Source: Nostoc cf. commune SO-36
Lineage (GTDB): Bacteria > Cyanobacteriota > Cyanobacteriia > Cyanobacteriales > Nostocaceae
Reading direction: 5' to 3'
Assembly: GCF_023734775.1 (NCBI RefSeq)
Contig: NZ_AP025732.1
Span: 1,550,001-1,614,000 of the forward strand
Length of the DNA stretch: 64,000 nucleotides
Positions 17,467 through 26,638 of this stretch are shown one piece after another; position 1 is the stretch's first letter; every line of letters starts with the position of its first letter. The notes below the pieces were generated by a model, which worked only from the letters and a program-made list of their open reading frames with translations, ran no database searches and had not been told where the DNA came from. The position numbers and the translations under genes were made by a program.

Positions 17467-17664
17467 TTACCTTTACAAAACTAACTGCAAACTCGAAAGG
17501 TTATTTTATTTCACTGTAACTTATAACATTTTATTTAACTAAGGCTTTCTGATTTATTTTTTGGGAAGATTCTAGCATTATTTATAAGTAAGCATCCTTG
17601 AGTGTTAATTTTGCTCTGATGCCCTGGATTGTAATTTGAATAGCTTGAAGAAGAATCCAGAAGT

Positions 17665-17849
17665 CAGAATTCAGGAGTCAGAACAAGAAAGTGGGGGATT
17701 CAGACCCGCCACTAATTGTAGACCACTAAATTTTTAATTTAGCGGGGGTGCAAAAACGCCCTTTATTCATTCGCCACTCGCACAGAATTCAATTCTGTTA
17801 GCGATAGCGGGGCGTTTAGCCCATTCTGGCTCCTGACTCCTGAATTCTG
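17665..17849. mobile_element. Miniature element with CAGAATTCAGGAGTCAG terminal inverted repeats (copy 1)
   Basis: CAGAATTCAGGAGTCAG (17665-17681) is repeated exactly in inverse orientation as CTGACTCCTGAATTCTG (17833-17849). Inside are an AAATTTTTAATTT-type palindrome and GCGGGGCGTTTAGCCCATTCTG. A second, longer copy lies at 58897-59235. No coding capacity. Confidence 0.75.
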
Positions 17850-18073
17850 CTTTGATAAAAAATTCGTAAAAAAAGTTAAATTTTTGATTAAATTCTATTT
17901 AGCAAGGCTATTATTTAAGTATTGTAATGTAGCAAAATTTCATTGATTCATCTCTTTAGCTAAATTACATAAGTTAAATTGCTATTCGTTTCACCTAAAT
18001 GCACTACTGTTTTAGTTAATTTTAATAATTTTTGGCTTTTACTTAAAAAAAATCAGATAAGAAATAGGTAGCA

Positions 18074-18493
18074 ATGACAGCCCAATTACTCAATATAGAT
18101 CAGCCATTGCGGTCACACAAAGCTAAACGAATTTTGCTAGTTGAAGATCATTACCTCAATCGGATGCTACTGAGTGACTATTTGAGTTACTCTGGGTATG
18201 ATGTGCAAAGCTTATCAGAAGGCTCTACTTTTTTCTCAACTATAGAGAAATTTGAGCCAGATTTAATGTTATTAGACTTGAAATTGCCAGATATTGACGG
18301 TTATTCACTCTTAAAACAAGTCCAGGAAAAACCTGATTTGTCAAAAATACCAATCATTGTGGTTTCAGCCTTTGCTTTTAAAGCAGATCAAGAACTCGCT
18401 CTTAGTTTGGGCGCACGCCGCTATTTTGTCAAACCTTTAAAACTCAAGGATCTGATCCTTACAATTGAAGAACAGTTTACTTGTGGTAAGTAG
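18074..18493 (+). CDS. Single-domain response regulator (CheY-like)
   Basis: The protein has 139 residues and consists of one receiver domain and no output domain. RILLVEDHYLNRMLL gives the acidic pocket, LMLLDLKLPDIDGYSLL the phospho-acceptor Asp (about residue 70), VVSAFAF the Thr/Ser position (Ser here) and ARRYFVKPLKL the conserved Lys. It probably acts in a phosphorelay with an unlinked hybrid kinase; no kinase gene is adjacent. Confidence 0.9.
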   Translation: MTAQLLNIDQPLRSHKAKRILLVEDHYLNRMLLSDYLSYSGYDVQSLSEGSTFFSTIEKFEPDLMLLDLKLPDIDGYSLLKQVQEKPDLSKIPIIVVSAFAFKADQELALSLGARRYFVKPLKLKDLILTIEEQFTCGK

Positions 18494-18541
18494 AACATCT
18501 GGAAAAAACCAAACGTATATTAATAAAGGTTAAGTGAACTA

Positions 18542-18871
18542 ATACCAATTTAATGTGAAGTTGCATATATCTAGGATTTACGCATTGACAAGAAATAGTA
18601 AATATGTATAACGTGAAAAGCCACATCTTTCGTAAGGGTAAAGCATTGCTAAACCCCTACAGCATGGTCTATTTACGATCAAAGGATAATTAATCAAATC
18701 CTGAAACAACCTATTTTCGTTAAGCCACATCATGATTAATTTGTACAGTGCGTAAGTCCTAATATCTTGATCCCCCTAAATCCCCCGATAAATTGGGGGA
18801 CTTTGAATTCCCCCATTTTTAAGGGGGCTAGGGGGGATAGAATTCTATGCAGCTTCATAAAGAATTGGTAT
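18542..18871. mobile_element. Family-A miniature element, copy 1, interrupted by a second element
   Basis: Imperfect 26-bp terminal inverted repeats, ATACCAATTTAATGTGAAGT... at the left and the reverse complement of ATACCAATTCTTTATGAAGC... at the right, bound a core with GATCCCCCTAAATCCCCC and AAGGGGGCTAGGGGGGAT. The core is split by the element at 18572-18761. Without that insertion the element is about 135 bp. The other copy is at 40335-40893. Confidence 0.8.
18572..18761. mobile_element. 190-bp miniature element with TAGGA(T/C)TTACGCA ends inside family-A copy 1
   Basis: The left end is TAGGATTTACGCA (18572-18584) and the right end TGCGTAAGTCCTA (18749-18761). ATATC flanks it on both sides (18567-18571 and 18762-18766), a 5-bp target duplication. 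Deleting it with one ATATC restores the family-A sequence as in the copy at 40335. A 113-bp relative with the same ends is at 55178-55290. Confidence 0.8.
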
Positions 18872-18889
18872 AAAACCCTTTTCCCTTCT

Positions 18890-18985
18890 GCCTCCTGCCG
18901 AGGCTCGCTCGCGGACTCGCTCTAAGCGAAGCCATGCCGTTCGCGTTAGCGTCTCTGAAAGAGAAGGCTTTATGCTGCGCTATCG
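18890..18985. repeat. Mosaic GCGTTAGCG / CTCGCTC repeat block
   Basis: The block GGCTCGCTCGCGGACTCGCT, TAAGCGAAGCCATGCCG and TTCGCGTTAGCGTCTCTGAA is made of modules that recur at 4697-4740, 22880-23030 and 58920-59160. It is non-coding. Confidence 0.5.
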
Positions 18986-19053
18986 TGCCTGAACCTGATG
19001 CTAAATATTCACACTGACTGACTTAATAGATAAAGTTTTTTCTATAAGCGCAT

Positions 19054-19233
19054 TTATTCTGCTTTTTGGTCAACAATGAACTCTTCCACATACTCGCTAA
19101 TATTTTGTACAGAACTGCCAACTTTGGAAATTTGCTGTTGAACTTGTGCCAACAACAAAACTGCTGTTTGCAACTCATTGAGAGTTTCATCCATAGCTTC
19201 ACGATATTGGGTTTCAAAGTCTTGTAAATTCAT
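19054..19233 (-). CDS. 59-residue coiled-coil protein, function unknown
   Basis: The frame starts MNLQDFETQYREAMDETL and continues ELQTAVLLLAQVQQQISKVG and YVEEFIVDQKAE to TAA. It is a plausible helical coiled-coil protein with heptad spacing of hydrophobics and balanced charge, unlike the overlapping Cys/Lys-rich frame at 19023-19217. It is too short for default gene callers that require 60 codons. AAGAG lies upstream of the ATG at 19233. Its partners are unknown. Confidence 0.65.
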   Translation of the reverse strand: MNLQDFETQYREAMDETLNELQTAVLLLAQVQQQISKVGSSVQNISEYVEEFIVDQKAE

Positions 19234-19888
19234 ACTTTAACTCTTGTTTAAAATCATTAAAATAACTATATTTCCAATCATAATCGGAAATTTAACTTAT
19301 TAAATCCGTTAATCTGCTTAATATCATAAGTTCAACAAACAAACAAAATTGTTGTTTATTAATAAAGCTTTTACATGAAATTTACATAAGCAATATTCGA
19401 ATAGTTTCTTTATTCTTGAAAATAAAGATAGGTTAATACAAAACAATATTATTAGCGGAAATATAAAGTTTCAGAGAACAAAGCATTAATTAATTGAAAA
19501 ATATTAATTTTAGATTTAAAAAGCAAGGTTTTTATCCTGAGAGTAGTAGGCAGTGAATGACTAAAGTTGCAGCTATAAAACTCTCGTAGGCTCGAAAGTT
19601 ATGATACTGGCATAAAATTTTCTGGCAAACGTCTAGCTTGAAAACTGACCCACTCTTCGGGAAGTTTCAAAGGTGTCTACGGGATTCTATTTGTGCAGAC
19701 TAAAAGCCTAACTGACTGAGGTGCTGCGTTAGGAGCTACTATTCTCGCCCAGTCGCCAGTTCCTTTTCCATTGGTTCTGGTGTATGCCGTTTATGACGGC
19801 TACTTTATATTTACTTGATAATAGTCTGTTAAATCGGCACGAAAAAATAATTTTTCTTAAAATAGAGAAAGATTACCTAATTTTGGTT
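19234..19888. other. Long leader region upstream of uvrC
   Basis: The first half (19240-19560) is very AT-rich. The second (about 19600-19780) is clearly richer in GC and contains possible stems (for example GGTGCTGCGTTAGGAGCT), but I could not assign it to a known RNA. It may be an uvrC 5' untranslated region or an independent small RNA. Confidence 0.35.
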
Positions 19889-21766
19889 GTGACAATATCT
19901 ACTCAAGTATTACCACTGGTTAAAGATCCAGAACGACTAGAAAACCGTCTAGCCGAAATTCCGCCGGAACCGGGGGTTTATTTCATGCGGGACAAGAGCG
20001 ATCGCATTATATATATAGGTAAATCACGTAAGTTGCGATCGCGTGTCCGTTCCTATTTCCGGGATGGCTACAACAAGACTGAACGCATCGCCACGATGGT
20101 CAAGTTGGTGACAGAAATTGAATTCATTGTCACTGATACTGAAGCCGAAGCTTTAGCGCTAGAAGCCAATTTGATTAAGCAGCACCAGCCATACTTCAAC
20201 GTGTTGCTCAAAGATGATAAAAAATATCCCTATCTCTGCATCACTTGGTCAGAAGATTATCCGCGAATTTTTATTACCCGTAAACGCCAATTCGGTAAAG
20301 AAAAGGATAAATTTTATGGCCCTTATACTGATGCTGGTTTGTTGCGAGAAATCGTTCGCATCTGCAAGCGTATCTTTCCCCAGCGACAACGACCTCAACC
20401 ACTTTTCAAAGACCGGCCTTGCTTGAATTTTGATTTAGGGCGTTGTCCGGGTGTGTGTCAAAAGCTGACTTCACCAGAAGAATATCGCAAAATTGTCCAA
20501 AAAATAGCGATGGTATTTCAAGGGCGAACTCAGGAACTGATTGATATTTTGACTCAACAGATGAATGCAGCTGCTGAGAACTTGAATTTTGAGTCGGCGG
20601 CGCGAATTCGCGATCAAATTTCTGGGTTAAAGTCACTGACAGCCGACCAAAAAGTGTCTTTACCAGATGATACAGTCTCGCGGGATGCGATCGCACTGGC
20701 AGCCGATGAACAGCACGCCTGCATTCAACTATTTCAGATTCGCGCTGGGCAATTGGTTGGACGTTTAGCTTTTGTGGCAGATGCTCACGCGGAACCAGGA
20801 GCTATTTTACAACGAGCTTTAGAGGAACATTACCAAACTGCTGACTCGGTAGAAATACCTCTAGAAATTTTGGTACAGCATGATTTACCAGATGCGGAGA
20901 TATTGGCAGATGTCTTAACTCAACGTAAAGGCAAAAAAGTCACAATTTTGACTCCTCTGCGCCAAACTAAGGCAGAATTAATTGAGATGGTAGAGCGAAA
21001 TGCTCAGTATGAATTGCAAAGAATGCAGAAACTTGGCGATCGCAATCACCAAGCAATGCAAGATTTAGCCACCATCCTCGATTTACCAGATGTACCCCAC
21101 CGCATCGAAGGTTATGATATTTCCCATATTCAAGGGTCAAATGCTGTAGCTTCGCAAGTCGTGTTTATCGACGGATTACCCGCCAAACAGCACTATCGCC
21201 ACTACAAAATTAAAAATCCCACAGTGACAGCAGGACATTCAGATGATTTTGCCAGTCTTGCTGAAGTCATCCAGCGACGGTTTCGCAAATATGGAGAAGA
21301 TCAGCAACTAACACGTTTGGGTAATCCAGATTGGCCTGATTTAATCATGATTGATGGTGGTAAAGGTCAATTATCATCGGTTATCGCCGTTTTGCAAGAG
21401 ATGAATTTATTAGAAGAATTGCGAGTTGTGAGTTTAGCAAAGCAGCGAGAAGAGATTTTTTTGCCGGGAGAATCTAAACCCTTGACAACTGATGCAGAAC
21501 AACCAGGGGTGCAGTTATTGCGGCGGCTGCGGGATGAAGCGCATCGGTTTGCAGTGAGTTTCCATCGTCAGCAACGTAGTGATAAATTGAAGCGATCGCG
21601 TTTAGATGAAATTCCTGGCTTAGGACATCATCGACAAAAGCAACTACTAGGACATTTTCGCTCAGTTGATTATATTCGACAAGCGACAACCACACAACTC
21701 GCTGAAGTCGCAGGAATTGGGCCGCGTTTGGCTCAAGAAATTTACGATTATTTTCATCCTGCTTGA
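19889..21766 (+). CDS. uvrC: Excinuclease ABC subunit C
   Basis: UvrC makes both incisions in nucleotide excision repair after UvrAB load it at a lesion. From the GTG at 19889 the protein has 625 residues, the normal size. [20 protein letters not shown] is the GIY-YIG nuclease module (3' cut). A UvrB-binding UVR motif follows ([20 protein letters not shown]), and the RNase H-like domain (5' cut) includes [12 protein letters not shown]. The end holds a helix-hairpin-helix pair ([12 protein letters not shown] and VAGIGPRLA). An ATG at 19784 in frame would add 35 hydrophobic, AT-rich codons without homology to the family start, so the GTG ([17 protein letters not shown]) is preferred. It is monocistronic. 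Confidence 0.93.
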   Translation: MTISTQVLPLVKDPERLENRLAEIPPEPGVYFMRDKSDRIIYIGKSRKLRSRVRSYFRDGYNKTERIATMVKLVTEIEFIVTDTEAEALALEANLIKQHQPYFNVLLKDDKKYPYLCITWSEDYPRIFITRKRQFGKEKDKFYGPYTDAGLLREIVRICKRIFPQRQRPQPLFKDRPCLNFDLGRCPGVCQKLTSPEEYRKIVQKIAMVFQGRTQELIDILTQQMNAAAENLNFESAARIRDQISGLKSLTADQKVSLPDDTVSRDAIALAADEQHACIQLFQIRAGQLVGRLAFVADAHAEPGAILQRALEEHYQTADSVEIPLEILVQHDLPDAEILADVLTQRKGKKVTILTPLRQTKAELIEMVERNAQYELQRMQKLGDRNHQAMQDLATILDLPDVPHRIEGYDISHIQGSNAVASQVVFIDGLPAKQHYRHYKIKNPTVTAGHSDDFASLAEVIQRRFRKYGEDQQLTRLGNPDWPDLIMIDGGKGQLSSVIAVLQEMNLLEELRVVSLAKQREEIFLPGESKPLTTDAEQPGVQLLRRLRDEAHRFAVSFHRQQRSDKLKRSRLDEIPGLGHHRQKQLLGHFRSVDYIRQATTTQLAEVAGIGPRLAQEIYDYFHPA

Positions 21767-22420
21767 AGTGACAGCTGCCAATACCGTTCGGTTAAAGAAT
21801 TTCTTGCTTCAGGCAGTTCTTGGGCAAGTGGAGAAGAGAGCAGGGGGAGAAACAGCCTACCCTCTTCCTCCTCCCCTGCTTATCTATCCTGATTGATTCT
21901 TATACCTTTGTGAGATATTCGTGTTTGATTACTAGCATTGGAGACAACTTTGAGCAGCTTCCGGAGTTTTGAGCAAAGGAAGCCACTCTTCATAAAGTTT
22001 ACTAGTTTTGATTCTTAATAAATCTTGTTAGTAAATATTAACTAAATCTTAAGATAGATATTTTGTTACTAAATATACAGTAATTTATTGATTTTAATTT
22101 TTGAATACAAGAACGGTCTTTTTTGTATTCGTCTGAAATGACTATAAAGAAGCCTATCTCAATGGATTAGTCATGGGGATCAGTAAATATCTAAGCAGCA
22201 TTTAATATAAAAACAATTTATGTATCTAAAGTAGGAGGGTAAAATCACTTAAAAAGCAGGATAATACATAGAGATATCGAAAAGCTTTCAAACCTGAAAT
22301 TTTGTTTAAAATAATCAGCCAATATTACAGCAATTTGTTAAGTTAGGTCGAACCAGAATTTTTCCTGGTTTAACTTGTGGCTTTACCAAATAAAAAATCA
22401 TTACAACCAGGGGTTTTCAA
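21767..22420. other. 650-bp AT-rich intergenic region
   Basis: No gene was seen between uvrC and the zinc-ribbon gene. AACCAG/CTGGTT forms a small hairpin about 70 bp before the zinc-ribbon start. The 21830-21890 stretch is purine/pyrimidine-rich (GGGGGAGAA... CCTCCTCCCC). Confidence 0.4.
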
Positions 22421-22600
22421 ATGCAGACAGTACAAAAGATTTACTGCCCAAATTGTGGCAGCCATGCGGAGCGCTATTATATTTCTGATAGTCAATTAAC
22501 TCGAACACAATGTCCAAGTTGCGATTACTTGATGATTAGTTGTACTCGTACTGGCAAAGTCATTGAGGCTTATGCCCCTGGCATTCTTGCACACCGTTAG
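22421..22600 (+). CDS. 59-residue zinc-ribbon protein
   Basis: MQTVQKIYCPNCGSHAERYY and TRTQCPSCDYLMISCTRTGK give two CxxC knuckles (CPNC and CPSC), a rubredoxin-like zinc ribbon, and the end is VIEAYAPGILAHR. CAGGGG is upstream of the ATG. Small proteins of this kind are conserved in heterocystous cyanobacteria and, as I recall, are sometimes labelled PriA by automatic transfer because of the zinc ribbon; there is no helicase here. A hairpin follows. The function is unknown, but nucleic-acid or protein binding is typical of such ribbons. Confidence 0.8.
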   Translation: MQTVQKIYCPNCGSHAERYYISDSQLTRTQCPSCDYLMISCTRTGKVIEAYAPGILAHR

Positions 22601-22609
22601 ATAATGAAA

Positions 22610-22645
22610 ATTAAAAATTGGAGAATGTTTTCTCTAATTTTTAAT
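22610..22645 (+). terminator. Hairpin after the zinc-ribbon gene
   Basis: ATTAAAAATTGGAGAA pairs with TTCTCTAATTTTTAAT around a short loop, 10 nt after the stop. The T-rich descending arm supports intrinsic termination. Confidence 0.6.
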
Positions 22646-22826
22646 AATAAAGTTATTTATAAAAATATAATTCAAGAGTCAGGAGCCAAAATTCATTATG
22701 AATTTGAGTCATACTGGCGTATAGCTCACTCTCTGGTGGAGGCTGTCTGAAAAATTGGTTTTAAAAAACACGCTAAATCGTTCTTTGCGCGTTTCTGAAA
22801 ACAAGATTTAGCGGTTTATATTACAA

Positions 22827-23071
22827 TACGGTTCAGTTAAGGCTAAAACTCTGTTATCCAAGTCAATTTTTTAACGTAGACGCTTCTCTAGGACACGCTA
22901 CGCGTAGCTTCCCGAAGGGTACGGCTTGCCGCAGGCTACCGCTAAGGCGCAGAGAAGCCAGTGCGTTGGGCGGGTTTCCCGACTTGTTCGCTCTTAGCGT
23001 TCCCGCAGGGTAGCAACTGGCGCGACGCAGAGAGAAGAAAGAGAAGGAAAAAATTGCTTAACTGAACTGTA
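22827..23071. mobile_element. Miniature element with TACGGTTCAGTTAAG ends
   Basis: The left end TACGGTTCAGTTAAGG (22827-22842) and the right end GCTTAACTGAACTGTA (23056-23071) are near-perfect inverted repeats. The interior holds the mosaic block with GACACGCTACGCGTAGC and TTCCCGAAGGG. No reading frame. Confidence 0.65.
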
Positions 23072-23108
23072 TGTTCTGGATTCTTCTTCAACAAAAATTT
23101 TGAACACT

Positions 23109-23573
23109 TTACAGTTTGTTCTGTTGTCTGAGTTGTTGCTGTCGTATCTGTTCTCGTAATCTGAATTCTTGCTGTTGTCTAATTTGTTGATCTTGTCTGA
23201 GTTGTTGATCTTGTATTCTCAGTTGTTGCTGTCGTGTGAATTCTTGCTGTTGTAGCCTTGTTTCTTGCTGTTGTAGTCTAAATTGTTGCTGGCGTATCAG
23301 TTCTTGCCGTTGTTGTGTAAATTCTTGCTGTTGTATTTTCTGTTGTTGTAGTTGTGGTTGTTGGAGGTTTAGCCGTAGCCATGTTTCCTTAAATTGCTGT
23401 TGTGTTTGCTGATTTCGCTCCTCTTGTTGTTGTCTCATTCTTTCTTGAAAGTACTCAGGTTGCTGAGGATTCGTCGGAATTATTTGTCCATAAGCAGGAG
23501 AATTGATCGGCAAAATTTTTGCAAGAACAACTACCAGTAGCGATACTTTAAGCGTCAATGAGCGATTCAACAT
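23109..23573 (-). CDS. Gln/Arg-rich secreted low-complexity protein
   Basis: The 154-residue protein has an N-terminal signal peptide (MLNRSLTLKVSLLVVVLAKI, ending near PAYGQ). It then consists almost wholly of Gln-rich repeats such as QQQEFTRQQQLRIQDQQL with a period of about 11 residues. This predicts a long helical rod in the periplasm or outside the cell. No family is recognised. The tandem DNA repeats suggest length variation between strains. It shares the strand of rlmN but is separated by almost 200 bp. Confidence 0.65.
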   Translation of the reverse strand: MLNRSLTLKVSLLVVVLAKILPINSPAYGQIIPTNPQQPEYFQERMRQQQEERNQQTQQQFKETWLRLNLQQPQLQQQKIQQQEFTQQRQELIRQQQFRLQQQETRLQQQEFTRQQQLRIQDQQLRQDQQIRQQQEFRLREQIRQQQLRQQNKL

Positions 23574-23766
23574 ACAGTTATTTGTTATAGGTTTGGTAGA
23601 GCGATCGCTTAACCTTAATATAACATTTTCTATATTGGGTAATCCTACTGAGATAAACGCGATCGCACCTCTTGCGATAGTCAGATAAGCAAATGATTCA
23701 GCAATGCTTTTGACAACTACTGAAGTTTTTTGATCAATCTTCAGTTATCTGTGAGAGAAAAGTAAT

Positions 23767-24861
23767 TTAATTCTTACTTGCTCTCAATTGCCCACAAGCA
23801 GCATCAGCTTCTAAACCACGGGAATAACGCACACTCACAGCAGTATTTTGTTGCTTAAGGACGTTGACAAATGCTTGAATGCGATCGCGGTTGGGGCGCT
23901 TGTAGTCTACTTCTTGAATGGGGTTGTAAGGAATCAAATTCACATGACTTTGGAATCCTCGTAAGCATTTTGAAAGTTCTAATGCGTGTTCTGGTAAATC
24001 GTTGACACCAGCTAGAAGAACATACTCAAAAGTAACGCGGCGGCCAGTAATTTCTACATATTCTCGACATTCAGCCAGCAAATCTTCTAGAGGATAGGCG
24101 CGGGCGCTGGGAATGAGTTTTTCCCGTAGTGCTTGATTGGGTGCGTGGAGGCTTACAGCCAGAGTGATTTGCAAATTGTTTTGCGCGAACTGACGAATAC
24201 GATCGCGAATCCCAACTGTAGAAACTGTAAGCGATCGCTGTCCTATACCGACATCTTGATTCAGGGATTTCAAAGCTGCGAGAACATTCTCAGTATTCAA
24301 CAATGGTTCACCTAGCCCCATGAACACAACATTACTAACCCGTTGCTGAAAATCTTCTTGGACAGTCAACACCTGATCGATAATTTCATGCCGTGCTAGG
24401 TTGCGTTTGTAGCCTCCCTTACCAGTAGCGCAGAAATCACACGCCATTGGGCAACCCACCTGAGTAGAAACGCAAACTGTCAAACGGGCTTTTGGGCCTT
24501 CTCCCCCTTCTGCGAAGGTGGGGATACCAACAGTTTCAATAATTTGCCCGTCTGCTAATTGCAAAAGATATTTGACTGTGCCATCGGGAGCCACAGAGCG
24601 GTAGTGTAAAATTGAGCGTCCAATGGGAACTTCTGCTACTTCTTGCCGCCATTGCTTCGAGAAGACAGAAATATCAGCTAGCGATCGCACTCCCTTATCA
24701 TAGATCCATTCATGCAGCTGCTTGCCTCTGTAAGCAGGTTGTCCCTGCTGCTGCACCCAAGTAGTTAACTCGGCAACGGTGGCGCCTAGTAAGGGAGGGA
24801 TTAATTCTGATTTTTCTGGGTTGTATGAGTCAACCTGAGATACAAGAGGCGTAGCAGACAT
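23767..24861 (-). CDS. rlmN: 23S rRNA A2503 / tRNA A37 C2-methyltransferase
   Basis: This radical-SAM enzyme of 364 residues matches the family length. The 4Fe-4S cluster motif is C-x3-C-x2-C in [12 protein letters not shown] (Cys 137, 141, 144). The C-terminal methyl-carrying Cys is in EADAACGQL (about 356). [11 protein letters not shown] and LAVSLHAPN are family signatures. It methylates C2 of adenosine 2503 in 23S rRNA and of A37 in some tRNAs, which supports translational fidelity. It is probably monocistronic. Confidence 0.96.
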   Translation of the reverse strand: MSATPLVSQVDSYNPEKSELIPPLLGATVAELTTWVQQQGQPAYRGKQLHEWIYDKGVRSLADISVFSKQWRQEVAEVPIGRSILHYRSVAPDGTVKYLLQLADGQIIETVGIPTFAEGGEGPKARLTVCVSTQVGCPMACDFCATGKGGYKRNLARHEIIDQVLTVQEDFQQRVSNVVFMGLGEPLLNTENVLAALKSLNQDVGIGQRSLTVSTVGIRDRIRQFAQNNLQITLAVSLHAPNQALREKLIPSARAYPLEDLLAECREYVEITGRRVTFEYVLLAGVNDLPEHALELSKCLRGFQSHVNLIPYNPIQEVDYKRPNRDRIQAFVNVLKQQNTAVSVRYSRGLEADAACGQLRASKN

Positions 24862-25236
24862 AAAAAATCAAGAGTTGATGTAGGATCTCTATCCTACACC
24901 TGCCAGATTAACTTAGTCTTGACTAAAGAAGACGGTAAATTACCCAAAGGTTGTGCCGTTCCAGCCCCACATTGCCCCTTTAGCGTCTGCAACCCCTATA
25001 TAAATTTGATTTTTCTGCTACAAAGCCATATAACCATTCTTACAAAGGCAACTACTAAACCTAGTAGCACACTAGGTTTTATGCTAGCTGTCGCTCTAAT
25101 GCTCCTTCTGCATCTTGTTTCAAGCGATATTCTTCGGAAATATGGTGCTGTGACTCTTATAGAAGGATGGTGAATTATATAAAAATCGTTAAAATTTACA
25201 CATTTTCATGCTTTTAAAAATAGTTGCTTAAAGGTA

Positions 25237-26031
25237 ATGTTGGAATCAACTCCAGTCTCAGAGCAACAGATTTTAGTTGAGTTTATTCGTAGAGGAATAA
25301 CGAGTTTGGATATTTCGTCCGTTAAAATAGTTCAGGTGTACGGACGACAGACAGGTGAAGAGTTCCCGGCATGGAGCCAAGAATTTACATTAGCAGAGGA
25401 ATTAACGTCTTCATCAAATTCATCGGAAATTAAACTACCAAATTCTCCTATCAAACAACAATCAACAGATAAGCTTTCAGAATATTATCAATCTACCTCT
25501 TGCAAAAAGCAATATGACCCAAAGGTGGTAATTTTATCAGCTTTAGGGAATTTTTGTAAGTGGTATATATCAGGATTTATTGGAAAATCCTATGAAGAAA
25601 CTTATGTATCTTCTATATTTATCCGATCATGCCACAAAGGTTTGAGAATGTTTTTAAATATCATATTTCTTATCTTAGGATTTTTAATTTTAGGCTTAAT
25701 GGTTAAACAAAACAATATTTCATATCCATCAGTTTCATCTGTTTCTTCATCTTCTGGAAGTGGATCTGAATCTTCTTCAATATCTGGAAAGGTAAACGGA
25801 AGATTATGTGCGAGAAATTTTAATAAGAGTATGGCAGGAGCGGCTGAAGCAACCTTTGATAGTAGCAATAAGACTATGAACATTATTATATCCGATAGTA
25901 GCAAGATATTAACAGAACAAGGGTTTAAGCAAATTTCTACCAATATGGCAAATAGCACTTTTTCAACTTGTGATGTTAAAACTGTAAAAATTGAGAGTAG
26001 CAGTTATTCTGGGGTTATGCAAAATCCATAA
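25237..26031 (+). CDS. Membrane-anchored hypothetical protein
   Basis: The protein of 264 residues is not recognised. The N-terminal half is cytoplasmic-looking. One strong membrane segment lies at about 140-157 (FLNIIFLILGFLILGLMV). A Ser-rich linker follows (about 165-183), then a small C-terminal domain with paired Cys (LCARNF and FSTCDVKT) that may form a disulfide outside the membrane. AAGG precedes the ATG. It is followed 46 bp later by another orphan gene on the same strand, so the two may be cotranscribed. Low GC and AT-rich codon use relative to neighbours hint at horizontal origin. Confidence 0.6.
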   Translation: MLESTPVSEQQILVEFIRRGITSLDISSVKIVQVYGRQTGEEFPAWSQEFTLAEELTSSSNSSEIKLPNSPIKQQSTDKLSEYYQSTSCKKQYDPKVVILSALGNFCKWYISGFIGKSYEETYVSSIFIRSCHKGLRMFLNIIFLILGFLILGLMVKQNNISYPSVSSVSSSSGSGSESSSISGKVNGRLCARNFNKSMAGAAEATFDSSNKTMNIIISDSSKILTEQGFKQISTNMANSTFSTCDVKTVKIESSSYSGVMQNP

Positions 26032-26077
26032 CTGATATTGATATATAAAGTTTGTTGTTCCAATAGAGATTAAATTT

Positions 26078-26533
26078 ATGGATTTGACACAACTAAAGTG
26101 GACTAAAAATGTAAATCATCAGGGTGATGATAAATATTGGGCTTACCAAAATGTTGGCCCGGTTTTAAATACTTTTCGATTAAATTGGAAAACAGAACAA
26201 GCAGAGAACGCCCGTAAACCAGAGGAAAGCGAACTCATTCTTTTAAGACAGCGTACCAAAGTGACGCATATTGTCAAACTTTTGAACAATACTTTATATA
26301 AAGAGCCTGGAGAATTTGGTATCTCCCGTCTCGTTCAAGTAGTTTGGATAGCAGATTATTGGAGTGTACCTCCAGAACAAGACATGGTGTTTGGTTATCA
26401 TGTCCATCTTGATGGGGGTAAAGTGATGAAGTTGGAAACCCCTACATTCAATGAACATTGGGGAAGTCGAGGCGGATTAGTAGAATTTCAAAATCAGTTT
26501 CTACTGAGGTTTGGCAAAAATAATAATTCCTAA
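26078..26533 (+). CDS. Hypothetical protein, 151 residues
   Basis: The protein is soluble and has no recognised domain. Features include LKWTKNVNHQGDDKYWAYQN, LILLRQRTKVTHIVKLLNN (a basic stretch reminiscent of PUA/EVE-type modules, not enough for a call) and VFGYHVHLDGGKVMKLETP. It follows the membrane-anchored protein gene closely on the same strand. A hairpin with a T-run ends the unit just before the insertion sequence. Confidence 0.6.
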   Translation: MDLTQLKWTKNVNHQGDDKYWAYQNVGPVLNTFRLNWKTEQAENARKPEESELILLRQRTKVTHIVKLLNNTLYKEPGEFGISRLVQVVWIADYWSVPPEQDMVFGYHVHLDGGKVMKLETPTFNEHWGSRGGLVEFQNQFLLRFGKNNNS

Positions 26534-26538
26534 AAATT

Positions 26539-26567
26539 CCTTCAAGGTTTTTTTCGGAAGGTTTTTT
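26539..26567 (+). terminator. Hairpin with T-run after the 151-residue protein gene
   Basis: CCTTC and GAAGG form a short stem followed by TTTTTT, beginning within 10 nt of the stop codon. Confidence 0.5.
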
Positions 26568-26638
26568 AAGGTATTGCCCACAGTATAAGGGGTTTGAGCG
26601 TTTAAGCTACTCAGTAGAAGTGCCCCATGCTTCACCAT

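Noticed and set aside
19784..19888. UvrC N-terminal extension from ATG 19784
   Set aside because: The 35 extra residues are hydrophobic, AT-rich and not typical of UvrC; the family start matches the GTG at 19889.
24919..25173. Plus-strand frame of 84 codons with a hydrophobic stretch
   Set aside because: The N-terminal half is non-protein-like and contains sequence of the leader/repeat type; no ribosome-binding site and no recognised family. A very small membrane protein is possible but unsupported.
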